Both the position numbers and the translations under genes were made by a program. Source: Bacteroidales bacterium (GTDB lineage Bacteria; Bacteroidota; Bacteroidia; Bacteroidales; UBA932). From it: DNA of 49,028 nucleotides. Every line of letters starts with the position of its first letter. Position 1 is the stretch's first letter. The stretch covers positions 1 to 49,028 of the forward strand of contig JAGCXV010000065.1 in NCBI GenBank assembly GCA_017961175.1, written 5' to 3'. The notes under the pieces are model-generated. The model was not told the origin of the DNA and did not search any database. It saw only the letters and a program-made list of their open reading frames with translations. This document shows, piece by piece, positions 39,039 to 47,799 of this stretch.

Positions 39039-40040
39039 GTGAGAATATCTGTTTTGAAAAGGAGTGGCGCATATTTTTTAGTCTCGGCGATTGCCTTGCT
39101 GGTGCTGATGGCAGCCGACCTGGTTTTGGGGTCGGCCTCGCTCAGCGTGCGGGATCTTTTTACCACTGACCTGGGAAAGGATATTCTGGTGAACTTCCGT
39201 ATACCGAAGGCTGTGGTGGCTCTGGTTTCCGGTATGGCGCTGGCTGTTTGCGGCCTTCAGATGCAGACGCTTTTCCGCAATCCACTGGCAGACCCTTACA
39301 TATTGGGAGTCAGCAGCGGAGCGGGCCTGGGAGTGGCCCTGTATATAATGGGAACATCCCTGATGGGCGGCGGAGGAGGTTCCGTGCTGAACTCTCTTGG
39401 AAGCGCAGGAGCGGCCCTCGCAGGAGCGGCTGTGGTGACAGTCCTCATAATGTATGTTTCCAACCGGGTGAAGGGAAGCCTGACGCTTCTGATATTCGGC
39501 GTGATGATAGGTTTCATAGCAAGCGCCCTGGTGAATCTTCTTCAGTACACTTCCAACGCTCATTCCCTCAAAGCCTATGTCTTGTGGACTATGGGAAGTT
39601 TTGCGGCCCTGGACTGGCTGAAGATAGGGATACTGTGCGCTCTTGTGCTCATTGGACTGGTGCTGGCGGTAATGAATATCAAAGACCTTAACGCCATACT
39701 TCCGGGAGACAGTTATGCCTCATCGATGGGTCTGGATGTCAAAAGGATAAGGATGAGGATCCTGGTTTCCACAACCCTTCTCAGCGGAGCGGTAACGGCT
39801 TTCTGCGGGCCGATAGGCTTTCTGGGGATCGCGGTTCCGCACATAGCCAGGTTCATTTTCCGTAATGCTGACCACAGGGTGCTGCTGCCGGCCTCCGCCC
39901 TTCTGGGAGGATGCCTTACCCTGCTGGCAGACACATTAAGCGAACTTCCGGGAACGGGTTCCGTTATTCCGATCAACACCGTGGCCGCCCTTCTGGGCAT
40001 TCCGGTAATCCTTGTCATTCTCTTCAGAAAGGGCCGGTAG
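39039..40040 (+). CDS. FecCD-family iron-siderophore/cobalamin ABC transporter permease
   Basis: A membrane permease of about 333 residues with some ten hydrophobic segments. RIPKAVVALVSGMALAVCGLQMQTLFRNPLADPYILGVSSGAG is split here into known FecCD/BtuC signatures: RxPR-like RIPK, GMALAVCGLQMQ, RNPLADPYILG. Near the end, GPIGFLGIAVPHIARFI is the cytoplasmic ATPase-contact loop. The reading frame extends up to a TTG at 39024, but that overlaps the -7 box; the GTG at 39039 is preferred, giving a very short leader. No ATPase or binding-protein gene is next to it. Confidence 0.85.
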   Translation: MRISVLKRSGAYFLVSAIALLVLMAADLVLGSASLSVRDLFTTDLGKDILVNFRIPKAVVALVSGMALAVCGLQMQTLFRNPLADPYILGVSSGAGLGVALYIMGTSLMGGGGGSVLNSLGSAGAALAGAAVVTVLIMYVSNRVKGSLTLLIFGVMIGFIASALVNLLQYTSNAHSLKAYVLWTMGSFAALDWLKIGILCALVLIGLVLAVMNIKDLNAILPGDSYASSMGLDVKRIRMRILVSTTLLSGAVTAFCGPIGFLGIAVPHIARFIFRNADHRVLLPASALLGGCLTLLADTLSELPGTGSVIPINTVAALLGIPVILVILFRKGR

Positions 40041-40049
40041 GGGCCTTTA

Positions 40050-40081
40050 TTTGATTAAGCCGAGTATTTTGTCTAAATTTG
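40050..40081 (+). promoter_or_regulatory. Promoter of the tig-clpP-clpX genes
   Basis: TTTG (40050-40053), 20 bases, TAAATTTG (40074-40081): full consensus. Transcription should start near 40088, about 50 bases before tig. Confidence 0.75.
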
Positions 40082-40089
40082 CAGGTCTT

Positions 40090-40103
40090 GGACATTTATG
40101 TCC
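40090..40103 (+). promoter_or_regulatory. Inverted repeat at the predicted 5' end of the tig transcript
   Basis: GGACAT-TT-ATGTCC, a perfect 6-bp inverted repeat beginning about two bases after the predicted transcription start. It could be an operator or, in RNA, a 5'-end hairpin. Confidence 0.4.
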
Positions 40104-40137
40104 ATCGCCGAACAGATTATTTACAATTAGAGACAAT

Positions 40138-41532
40138 ATGAAAATTACTAAGAAAGAAACAGAACAGCTGACCTACCTCCTGACGGTAGAGTTCGAGAAG
40201 AAAGAAGTTAACGAAAAGAAAGACAAGCAGCTGAAAGAGTATCGCAGAAAAGCAGAAATCAAGGGATTCCGCAAGGGTATGGCTCCTATGGGGCTGATTG
40301 AGAGGCTCTATGGCCCGGCAGCTGTGAACGAGGCCGTAAACGAGATCATAACAGACGGAATCAACGGTTACATAAAGGAAAATGACATTGACCTCATCGG
40401 CGAGCCTATTCCAAACGAGGAACTCCAGAAGCAGATAGACATTGAGAAGGACGAGAAGTTCGAGTTCGTGTATGATATGGCAGTCCGTCCAAAGGTTGAT
40501 GTTGCGCTTGACAAGGCAGACAAGGTGGCTTACTACGACATAAAGGTTGAGGATGACGCTCTTGCAAAATACAAGGAGGATATTCTCCGTCAGTTCGGTT
40601 CCCTTGAGGACACTGAGAAGGCCGGCGAGGAGGATTTCCTGGAAGTTACTCTTGAGCAGGGAGAAAAGAAGGTTGAAAATACCTTCATAACTCTCAAGAG
40701 CATAGACGCAAAGAACAAGAAGCAGTTTATCGGAAAGAAGGCCGGCGACAGCTTCGACATTGATGTCGTAAAGTGCTTCCCTAACGAGACTGACAGGGCT
40801 TCCCTGCTGAGAATCAAGAAGGAAGAGTTTGACCCGGCCAATCCGGTTTACAAGCTCACCATCGGAAAGGTTCAGACATTTGCTCCGGCAAAGATTGACC
40901 AGAATCTGTTCGACCGCCTTTTCGGCAAAGATACCGTTAAGGATGAGAAAGGCTTCGAGAAGGCTCTGGCAGAGAGGCTTAAGGGCGAGTACAAGCAGGA
41001 GAGCGAGTGGCGTTATCGCAGAGACCTTATAGATTTCCTTGTAAAGAAGACCGATCTTCCGCTTCCTGAGAACTTCCTGAAGAAGTGGCTGTTCAAGATC
41101 AACGAGGGCAAGTTCACGATGGAGCAGATCGAGAAGGAATTCCCTCTCTTCCTGCAGGATTACCGCTGGCAGATGATCAGCCGCAAGATATTCGCCGACC
41201 AGAAGATGAAGATTGCCAAGGAAGACCTCCTGAAAGTGGCAAAGGAGATGACTGCTCAGCAGTTTGCAATGTATGGCCTGAATCAGGTTCCGGAGCAGAC
41301 CCTTACCCAGTATGCCGAGCAGATGCTCAACAATGAGAAGGAGGCCAACCGCATCTATGAAAAGTGCGAGGAAGACAAGGTTCTGGATTATGTAAAGGGT
41401 ATTGTTACCGCTGACGTAAAGGAAGTTACCCGTGAGGAACTTGCGCTTCTGAACGAAAATGCCGCTCCTGCAAAGCCTGCAAAGAAGAAGGCTCCTGCAA
41501 AAAAGAAAACCACGAAGGCCAAGGAAGAATAA
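40138..41532 (+). CDS. tig: Trigger factor (ribosome-associated chaperone)
   Basis: A 464-residue chaperone that binds nascent chains at the ribosome exit. The N-terminal ribosome-binding region has the signature GFRKGMAPM at about 40-48 (the GFRxGxxP loop). The FKBP-like middle domain is present but divergent (DFLEVTLEQGEKKVEN), as is usual in Bacteroidetes. A helical C-terminal cradle follows. The last 20 residues are an unusual Ala/Pro/Lys tail (KPAKKKAPAKKKTTKAK). The ATG at 40138 is used; the upstream reading overlaps the permease gene. First gene of tig-clpP-clpX, ten bases before clpP. Confidence 0.93.
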   Translation: MKITKKETEQLTYLLTVEFEKKEVNEKKDKQLKEYRRKAEIKGFRKGMAPMGLIERLYGPAAVNEAVNEIITDGINGYIKENDIDLIGEPIPNEELQKQIDIEKDEKFEFVYDMAVRPKVDVALDKADKVAYYDIKVEDDALAKYKEDILRQFGSLEDTEKAGEEDFLEVTLEQGEKKVENTFITLKSIDAKNKKQFIGKKAGDSFDIDVVKCFPNETDRASLLRIKKEEFDPANPVYKLTIGKVQTFAPAKIDQNLFDRLFGKDTVKDEKGFEKALAERLKGEYKQESEWRYRRDLIDFLVKKTDLPLPENFLKKWLFKINEGKFTMEQIEKEFPLFLQDYRWQMISRKIFADQKMKIAKEDLLKVAKEMTAQQFAMYGLNQVPEQTLTQYAEQMLNNEKEANRIYEKCEEDKVLDYVKGIVTADVKEVTREELALLNENAAPAKPAKKKAPAKKKTTKAKEE

Positions 41533-41541
41533 AGCATTCTC

Positions 41542-42216
41542 ATGAATAAAGATTTTAAACTTTTCGCATCAGACCGTAAAGGCATCAGTTCCCTGAAGCT
41601 GGACGGCTACGCAGCCCAAACCGCTGCCTACATAAACCCTACGATCATTGAGGAAAGGCATCTTAACGTTGCCTCCATGGATGTTTTCTCCCGCCTTATG
41701 ATGGACAGGATCATCTTCCTTGGAGTTCCTATCAACGATGATGTGGCAAACATTATCCAGGCACAGCTTCTGTATCTGGAGAGCGCAGATCCTGAGGCTG
41801 ATATCCAGCTGTATATCAACTCTCCAGGCGGACAGGTATATGCGGGTTGGGGTATTTACGACACTATGAATCTCGTGAATCCTAATGTCTGCACCATATG
41901 CACCGGAATGGCAGCTTCCATGGCAGCCGTGCTGCTGGCAGCTGGAGTAAAGGGCAGGCGCAGCGCGCTTCCTCACTCAAGGATAATGATCCACCAGCCA
42001 ATGGGCGGTGCATCCGGACAGGCATCCGACATCGAGATTGAGGCAAGGGAAATCATCAAGACCAAGAAGGAACTGTATGAATCCCTGGCCCAGAACACCG
42101 GCAAGACTCTGGAACAGATAGAGAAAGATGCCGACAGAGATTACTGGATGACATCCCAGGAGGCCAAGGAATACGGAATGATAGACGAAATTCTGGCTAA
42201 GGCCAAGAAGAAATAA
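41542..42216 (+). CDS. clpP: ATP-dependent Clp protease proteolytic subunit
   Basis: A 224-residue serine peptidase forming the tetradecameric barrel that degrades proteins fed by ClpX. The triad is visible: Ser126 in TGMAASMAA, His151 in [11 protein letters not shown], and Asp200 in [17 protein letters not shown] is the oxyanion-hole loop. The nucleophile loop reads GMAASM where most ClpP have GQAASM. It lies ten bases after tig and ends one base before clpX. Confidence 0.96.
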   Translation: MNKDFKLFASDRKGISSLKLDGYAAQTAAYINPTIIEERHLNVASMDVFSRLMMDRIIFLGVPINDDVANIIQAQLLYLESADPEADIQLYINSPGGQVYAGWGIYDTMNLVNPNVCTICTGMAASMAAVLLAAGVKGRRSALPHSRIMIHQPMGGASGQASDIEIEAREIIKTKKELYESLAQNTGKTLEQIEKDADRDYWMTSQEAKEYGMIDEILAKAKKK

Positions 42217-42217
42217 T

Positions 42218-43483
42218 ATGGCTGCTGCAGGTGGAACCGGAGGGAACCAGAAGGCTCCCAGATGCATAATTTGCGGACGCACGGAGAAGGACGGTGCCTT
42301 GCTTATAGGCCGTTCTTCCGGATGCATCTGCACGGATTGTGTCGAGAATATCCACAATTATATTCACGAAAATCAGCCATCCGGAGACAACAAGAAGTTT
42401 GTCTCCCAAATCAAGGAAGATTTCAAGCTCCTGTCCCCTAAAGAGATACACAAGTATCTGGACCAGTATGTGATAGGCCAGGAAGAGGCAAAGAAGTTCC
42501 TGAGCGTTGCTGTCTACAATCATTACAAAAGGATCTTGAGCCAGAAGGAAGAAGACTCCGGTCTGGAACTTGAGAAGTCCAATGTTCTGATGGTGGGGCC
42601 TACCGGAACCGGTAAGACCCTTCTGGCAAGGAGCATTGCCAAGATGCTCCATCTACCGTTCGCCATCGTCGACGCAACAGTCCTGACTGAAGCCGGATAT
42701 GTGGGCGAGGATGTGGAGAGCATTCTTACAAGGCTTCTGCAAGATGCTGACTATGACGTTGCCAAGGCAGAGATGGGAATTGTCTTCATAGACGAGATAG
42801 ACAAGATTGCACGCAAGAGCGACAATCCATCCATAACCCGCGACGTTTCCGGAGAGGGCGTCCAGCAGGCAATGCTGAAGATCCTGGAGGGAAACATCGT
42901 GAACGTTCCTCCGCAGGGCGGGCGCAAGCATCCTGAGCAGAAGATGATTGCCGTAAATACCAACAATATCCTCTTCATCTGCGGCGGCGCATTCGAGGGC
43001 ATAGACAAGAAGATTGCCCAGAGACTGAACACCAAGGTTGTCGGATATGGGGTTCAGGAAAAGACCAAGGGCGTGGACAAGAAAGACCTGCTGCGATACA
43101 TTGCGCCTCAGGACCTCCGTTCATACGGCCTGATTCCGGAACTCATAGGAAGGCTTCCGGTTGTGACCTTCCTCCATCCGCTTGACAGGGCGGCTCTTAT
43201 GGACATATTGACTCAGCCGAAGAATGCCCTTATGAAGCAGTACAGGAAGATCTTCAAGATGGACGGCATAGACCTGAAGGTGGATGACAGCGTGCTTGAC
43301 CTTATAGTTGATACGGCTGTTAAGTATAACCTCGGGGCAAGAGGCCTGAGGTCTATCTGCGAGGCCATCATGGTGGATGCGATGTACGAGGCTCCGTCTT
43401 CCGGAAAGAAATCTTTCAGGGTAACATTGGATTACGCACAGGAGAAGCTGGCTTCCTTTACCGGAGGCCTGCTGCTTGGCTGA
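42218..43483 (+). CDS. clpX: ClpX, AAA+ unfoldase of the ClpXP protease
   Basis: A 421-residue AAA+ ATPase. The N-terminal zinc-binding domain has Cys16-x2-Cys19 and Cys38-x2-Cys41 (CIICG, CTDC). Walker A is [13 protein letters not shown], the pore loop [11 protein letters not shown], and Walker [12 protein letters not shown]. Sensor 2 is GARGLRSI near 385-392. It unfolds tagged substrates and passes them to ClpP. One base separates it from clpP, so they are translated together. Confidence 0.97.
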   Translation: MAAAGGTGGNQKAPRCIICGRTEKDGALLIGRSSGCICTDCVENIHNYIHENQPSGDNKKFVSQIKEDFKLLSPKEIHKYLDQYVIGQEEAKKFLSVAVYNHYKRILSQKEEDSGLELEKSNVLMVGPTGTGKTLLARSIAKMLHLPFAIVDATVLTEAGYVGEDVESILTRLLQDADYDVAKAEMGIVFIDEIDKIARKSDNPSITRDVSGEGVQQAMLKILEGNIVNVPPQGGRKHPEQKMIAVNTNNILFICGGAFEGIDKKIAQRLNTKVVGYGVQEKTKGVDKKDLLRYIAPQDLRSYGLIPELIGRLPVVTFLHPLDRAALMDILTQPKNALMKQYRKIFKMDGIDLKVDDSVLDLIVDTAVKYNLGARGLRSICEAIMVDAMYEAPSSGKKSFRVTLDYAQEKLASFTGGLLLG

Positions 43484-43505
43484 TATCGTATAAAAGATTG
43501 ATAAA

Positions 43506-44372
43506 ATGACTTACGACGAGTTATACGCTCAGATCAAAAAGAAAGGAAGTTTCCTTTGCGTGGGACTTGATACGGACCTGGAGAAGGTTCCTGCCTGTGT
43601 AAAGGAGAGGAACGTGACCATGTCCGATGCCGAGGCAATCTTCCTCTTCAACAAGGACATCATCGATGCCACGGCTCCCTATACCGTTGCCTATAAGATA
43701 AATACGGCTTTCTACGAAGCCCCCGGCTGGGAGGGTGTGATGCAGATGGAAAGGACTGTAATCTATCTCCGTGACACTTATCCGGATATTTTCATCATCG
43801 CTGATGCGAAAAGGGGAGATATCGGAAATACCGCCAAGCAATATGCGAAGGCCTTCTTCCAGAGAATGGACAGCGATGCGGTGACTCTTTCTCCTTATAT
43901 GGGCGGAGACGCAATCCTTCCTTTCCTTTCCTACAAGGACAAGTGGGTAATCCTTCTGGCCCTGACATCCAACGTTACGGCTGTGGACTTTGAGACGATG
44001 CCTACCGTGGAGCAGAGCGTATATCAGTATGAACCGCAAGTACAAGTTCCTTTATACGAGAGAGTTATCCGTAAGGCATCCCAGTGGGGGAGCAAGGAAA
44101 ACATAATGTTTGTGGTTGGAGCCACCCGTCCGGAGCAGCTTGCCAGGATCAGGCAGATCTGTCCGGACAATTTCTTCCTTGTACCTGGAGTTGGTGCTCA
44201 GGGAGGAACCGTCGAAGAAGTAGCCAGAGCCGGAATGAACTCCAGCTGCGGCCTTCTGGTCAACTCATCGCGAGGCATCATATATGCCGATTCTACAGAG
44301 AAATTTGCGGAAACAGCCGCCCTCAAGGCTGAGGAGATGGCTTGTGAAATGAGACGTTTTTTGGAGAAATAA
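43506..44372 (+). CDS. pyrF: Orotidine-5'-phosphate decarboxylase (subfamily 2)
   Basis: A 288-residue enzyme producing UMP from OMP, the last step of de novo pyrimidine synthesis. The catalytic cluster is Asp100-Lys102-Asp105 in IIADAKRGDIGN; CVGLDTDLEKVP at 18-29 and FFLVPGVGAQGG are the other phosphate-site segments. The length fits the longer 'sub2' (mycobacterial-type) group rather than the 230-residue E. coli type. It lies 22 bases after clpX, possibly still on that transcript. Confidence 0.95.
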   Translation: MTYDELYAQIKKKGSFLCVGLDTDLEKVPACVKERNVTMSDAEAIFLFNKDIIDATAPYTVAYKINTAFYEAPGWEGVMQMERTVIYLRDTYPDIFIIADAKRGDIGNTAKQYAKAFFQRMDSDAVTLSPYMGGDAILPFLSYKDKWVILLALTSNVTAVDFETMPTVEQSVYQYEPQVQVPLYERVIRKASQWGSKENIMFVVGATRPEQLARIRQICPDNFFLVPGVGAQGGTVEEVARAGMNSSCGLLVNSSRGIIYADSTEKFAETAALKAEEMACEMRRFLEK

Positions 44373-44383
44373 AACTTTAAGAT

Positions 44384-46207
44384 ATGAGAAAATTCATAGC
44401 ATTTTCAGCGATTGCGATTGCAGCCCTTCTGTTCTGCAACGCTTCCAATGCACAGAAAGTAAAGGTGATTTTTACTTCTGACCTTCATTCATGTGCGGAG
44501 AAATATCCTAGGCTTACAGCCTTCATCAACCAGGAGAGAGCAAAGGCTCAGGCAGAAGGCTTCGGAGTGGTTACCCTTGATGCCGGCGACATTGCATTCG
44601 GTTCCATTTATTCCGCTTTCACGGAGATAGATGCTACAGAGTATCGCCAGCTGGCACTGGCCGGATACGATGCATTCGTGTTCGGAAACCACGACTTTGA
44701 CCTTGGGCTTACTTCCCTGGCCTATATGTTCTACAATTCACGTATCCAGGGCAATTCCATCAACCCTGTTACCAACACGCTTGTAGACTGGCCAATCAAT
44801 ATCACAGCCAATATCGATGCCGGAGAGAACAAGGATTTCTCCCAGGCTCTCCCTTACATAGGACATCAGCGCTATATCGTTCTGCAGAAGAACGGAGTGA
44901 AGGTTGGCGTTTTCGGTATCCTCGGAAAGAACGCATATGAAACCAGCGCCGTTAAGGGTAAGATGCCGTGGAAGGATCCTGTTGAGGTAGCTAAGCAGAT
45001 AATCCCTGCTATCCAGAAAGCAGGCGTGGATTTCATCATCGCCCTGAGTCACAGCGGAGCCCTTGCAAGGGAAAACAGCGAGGATGCCCGTCTTGCAACA
45101 GAGTGCCCTGAAATCAACCTGATTGTCAGCGGTCATGACCACGAGGCCCTTAAAGAGCCTTATATGGTAGGCAATACCGCAATTGTCTCTGCCGGAGCAA
45201 ACGGAGACTTCATCGGTGAGGCAGACCTTGCCAAGAACGGTGCGGCAGTTTCCGTTTCCGATTACAAGCTTCTCCCTGTTCCTGAGGACATTACCCCGGA
45301 TCCAGCCACCCAGATTATCTTCAACAAACTGAAGGAAAAGGTTACAGACCAGTTCGGAAAGCGCTATCACTCTTCTCCTTTTGACGTGATTGACACCATT
45401 AAAACTCCTCTTTCAGTACATACGGATGCAAACGGTTTCAACCCTATGGGTTACGATGTCGCCAGAGCAATCTTCAACGCTGCTTACTGGATCAAGGAAA
45501 TCGTCAGCGATACTTCTCGCCTGGTGGCCGTTGTTCCTGACGGAGTCCTTCGCAAGGAGCTTCCAGAAGGCCCGATTACCTACAACGATGTGTTCAACTC
45601 CCTCTCCCTTGGAAGGGATTCCAGAAAGAACCCTGGCAGCCAGCTTGTCGTAGTTTATCTCAAGGGAAGCGAAATCAAGAAGATATGCGAGTTCAACTGC
45701 TCTTCATCAGCCGAGAATCCTGATACCCACATCAGTTTCTACGGCCTGAACTACAACTACAACTCCCGTATGCCTAAGTTCTTCAGGGTTAAGGATGTTT
45801 ATGTTCACGGCAAGAAGGTGGTTTCTTCTGACCTCTATCCTGTTGTTACGGACCTCTACACTGCCAATAACATTTCCCTGGCAGGCGAGAAGTCCCACGG
45901 CCTTCTGAGCCTTGAGCCTAAGAACAAGGATGGAAAGGAAGTTCCGGATATCGAGAGATATTGCAGCCTCAGAGGCAACGCAGATGGCTGGTTCCTCGAT
46001 AATGCTGATATCCAGGAATGGTATGCTTATGCAGTTTACCTGAGAGATAAGGTTATTCTCAACGACAGCTATCCTGTTCCTGCCGCCACCAACAAGCCGA
46101 GCTACCTGCCGTTCATAATCTTCGGAGGACTCTGCATATTGGCCCTTATCCTTCTAGACATAGTTATCCGCTCCTTCAAGAAAAAGAAGAGAGCCCAGAA
46201 AGCTTAA
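44384..46207 (+). CDS. 5'-nucleotidase/UshA-like metallophosphatase with C-terminal membrane anchor
   Basis: A 607-residue exported enzyme. Signal peptide to about residue 23 (NASNAQ). The metallophosphatase domain shows TSDLHS (Asp33, His35), DAGDIAFG, FGNHDFDLG, LSHSG and SGHDHE. The C-terminal 5'-nucleotidase domain covers about 320-530 and includes FNPMGYDVARAIF and VPDGVLRKELPEGPITYNDVF. A final membrane segment (PFIIFGGLCILALILLDIVI) and a basic tail anchor it, which is unusual among periplasmic UshA enzymes. It likely hydrolyses nucleotides or sugar nucleotides. Starts 11 bases after pyrF and ends before a terminator. Confidence 0.9.
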   Translation: MRKFIAFSAIAIAALLFCNASNAQKVKVIFTSDLHSCAEKYPRLTAFINQERAKAQAEGFGVVTLDAGDIAFGSIYSAFTEIDATEYRQLALAGYDAFVFGNHDFDLGLTSLAYMFYNSRIQGNSINPVTNTLVDWPINITANIDAGENKDFSQALPYIGHQRYIVLQKNGVKVGVFGILGKNAYETSAVKGKMPWKDPVEVAKQIIPAIQKAGVDFIIALSHSGALARENSEDARLATECPEINLIVSGHDHEALKEPYMVGNTAIVSAGANGDFIGEADLAKNGAAVSVSDYKLLPVPEDITPDPATQIIFNKLKEKVTDQFGKRYHSSPFDVIDTIKTPLSVHTDANGFNPMGYDVARAIFNAAYWIKEIVSDTSRLVAVVPDGVLRKELPEGPITYNDVFNSLSLGRDSRKNPGSQLVVVYLKGSEIKKICEFNCSSSAENPDTHISFYGLNYNYNSRMPKFFRVKDVYVHGKKVVSSDLYPVVTDLYTANNISLAGEKSHGLLSLEPKNKDGKEVPDIERYCSLRGNADGWFLDNADIQEWYAYAVYLRDKVILNDSYPVPAATNKPSYLPFIIFGGLCILALILLDIVIRSFKKKKRAQKA

Positions 46208-46230
46208 ATCCTGCCTGTAAACAAATTATA

Positions 46231-46259
46231 AGGGGTGTAAAGAAAATTTACACCCTTTT
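46231..46259 (+). terminator. Terminator after the nucleotidase gene
   Basis: GGGTGTAAA (46233-46241), loop GAAAA, TTTACACCC (46247-46255), then TTTTCTTTTTG. A perfect 9-bp stem followed by a strong T-tract. Confidence 0.9.
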
Positions 46260-46350
46260 CTTTTTGTTTTTCCTTAAACCTCCTGTTTCTCAGCGATTTG
46301 ACTTTTGTGGCACGGGTGGTGCTACTACATGTTGCGATTGATTTCAGGTT

Positions 46351-47763
46351 ATGGTTAAAGTTAATTCAGTTAGATGTTTGTTTGCGTGGTCTGCTGCGCT
46401 TTTCCTGATGCTTTCTTCAGCAGGTCAGTCCTTAGCCCAAGATATGGCTGACACCGGGGAAAGCGCAGAGTCCCCAATGCCGATGACTCTCCTTCAGTGT
46501 ATGGAATATGCCGTGGAGCATTCATCAAAGATGAAGATGGCCCAGGCGGATCTTTCCGATGCCAGAGTGGAGCGTAGAGATGCGATTCTGAAAACTTTCA
46601 CTCCATTTGTCAGTGCATCTTCTTATGGCTATTACAACTGGGGCCGAAGCGTTGACCCTGAGACCAACACCTACAGCAACATCAAGTCTTTCCACAACGG
46701 ATATTCTCTTTCAGCCGGCCTTACTTTGTTTGACGGATTCCAGGCAGTCAACAATATGAAGATTGCAGAGACTTCTCTTCTTATGGGTATCAGCCGGGAG
46801 CAACAGACTGAGGATGAGGTTTGTCTGGCAACTATGGAAGCCTGGAGCAATGTACTTTATTATACTGAGTTGTCAAAGATTCTCCAGGATCAGGTGGCAG
46901 CCGCCGAGTTGTCTCTTTCCAAAGCCAGAAAGGAAGAGCAGCTTGGCAAGAAGGCTTACGCAGACGTGGTCCAGATGGAAGCCGAACTTTCAGACAAGCA
47001 GTATCAGAGCCTTCAGGCCAAGAACCGCGCGGAGGATGCGCTTCTTACCCTCAAGAGCGTGATGATGTGGCCGATGGAGGAGCCTCTTGTCCTGGATGAG
47101 AACGAGCCGTCTCGTCTTGCAAATGAGTCCGCCGGCACGAAAGAAGACATCAGTCAGATTGTAGATTACGCTCTGGCCCACAATCCCCAGGCAATAATCG
47201 CCGAGGGAAATGTCAGCAATGCCAAAAGACAGCTTTCCACAGCCAGATGGCAGCTGGCTCCGAGCCTGAGCCTTAACGGTGGCTGGTCAACGTCTTATTT
47301 CACATATCCAGGCAGAGCCGGCTACACTCCGACTCCATTCAGGGAGCAATTCAAGAATAATCGCGGAGAATATCTTCAGGTAAGCATAAGCATTCCGATA
47401 TATAACAGACTCCAGTCTCAATCGTCTGTAAGAAGGAGAAAGAACGCGTTTGACAAGGCGGTAGCCGAAAGAGACCAGAAGATGACAGAGCTGGCCTCTG
47501 AGGTAAAAAGGGCCGTACAGGACAGGGACAATACCCTCTCATCCTGGAAGCTGGCCGTAAAAAGGGCTGAAGTCCAGGAAGAAGCATATAAGCTGAATGT
47601 CAAGAAATACGAGCAGGGCATGATTTCCTCCATAGAGTATCAGACAGCAGTAAACACCTGGCTCCAGGCTCAGGCCGACAGGCTTCAGGCCCAGCTCACC
47701 TATATGATCAAGGAAAAGGTTCTCAGATATTATCAGGGGCAGAGTTATCTGTCTCAGCGATAA
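46351..47763 (+). CDS. TolC-family outer-membrane efflux protein
   Basis: A 470-residue exported protein with a signal peptide ending near QSLAQ (residue 30). It has the two-repeat OEP fold: LLQCMEYAVEHSSKMKMAQADLSDARVERR begins the first repeat, SAGLTLFDGF is a barrel strand, and SISIPIYNRLQ plus VKRAVQDRDN and YEQGMISSIEYQTA belong to the second. It forms the outer-membrane channel of a tripartite exporter with the adaptor encoded 36 bases downstream. About 90 bases upstream carry no exact TAnnTTTG box. Confidence 0.93.
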   Translation: MVKVNSVRCLFAWSAALFLMLSSAGQSLAQDMADTGESAESPMPMTLLQCMEYAVEHSSKMKMAQADLSDARVERRDAILKTFTPFVSASSYGYYNWGRSVDPETNTYSNIKSFHNGYSLSAGLTLFDGFQAVNNMKIAETSLLMGISREQQTEDEVCLATMEAWSNVLYYTELSKILQDQVAAAELSLSKARKEEQLGKKAYADVVQMEAELSDKQYQSLQAKNRAEDALLTLKSVMMWPMEEPLVLDENEPSRLANESAGTKEDISQIVDYALAHNPQAIIAEGNVSNAKRQLSTARWQLAPSLSLNGGWSTSYFTYPGRAGYTPTPFREQFKNNRGEYLQVSISIPIYNRLQSQSSVRRRKNAFDKAVAERDQKMTELASEVKRAVQDRDNTLSSWKLAVKRAEVQEEAYKLNVKKYEQGMISSIEYQTAVNTWLQAQADRLQAQLTYMIKEKVLRYYQGQSYLSQR

Positions 47764-47799
47764 TTACACAAATAATAAAGAAATAGGATAGCAATCGAT

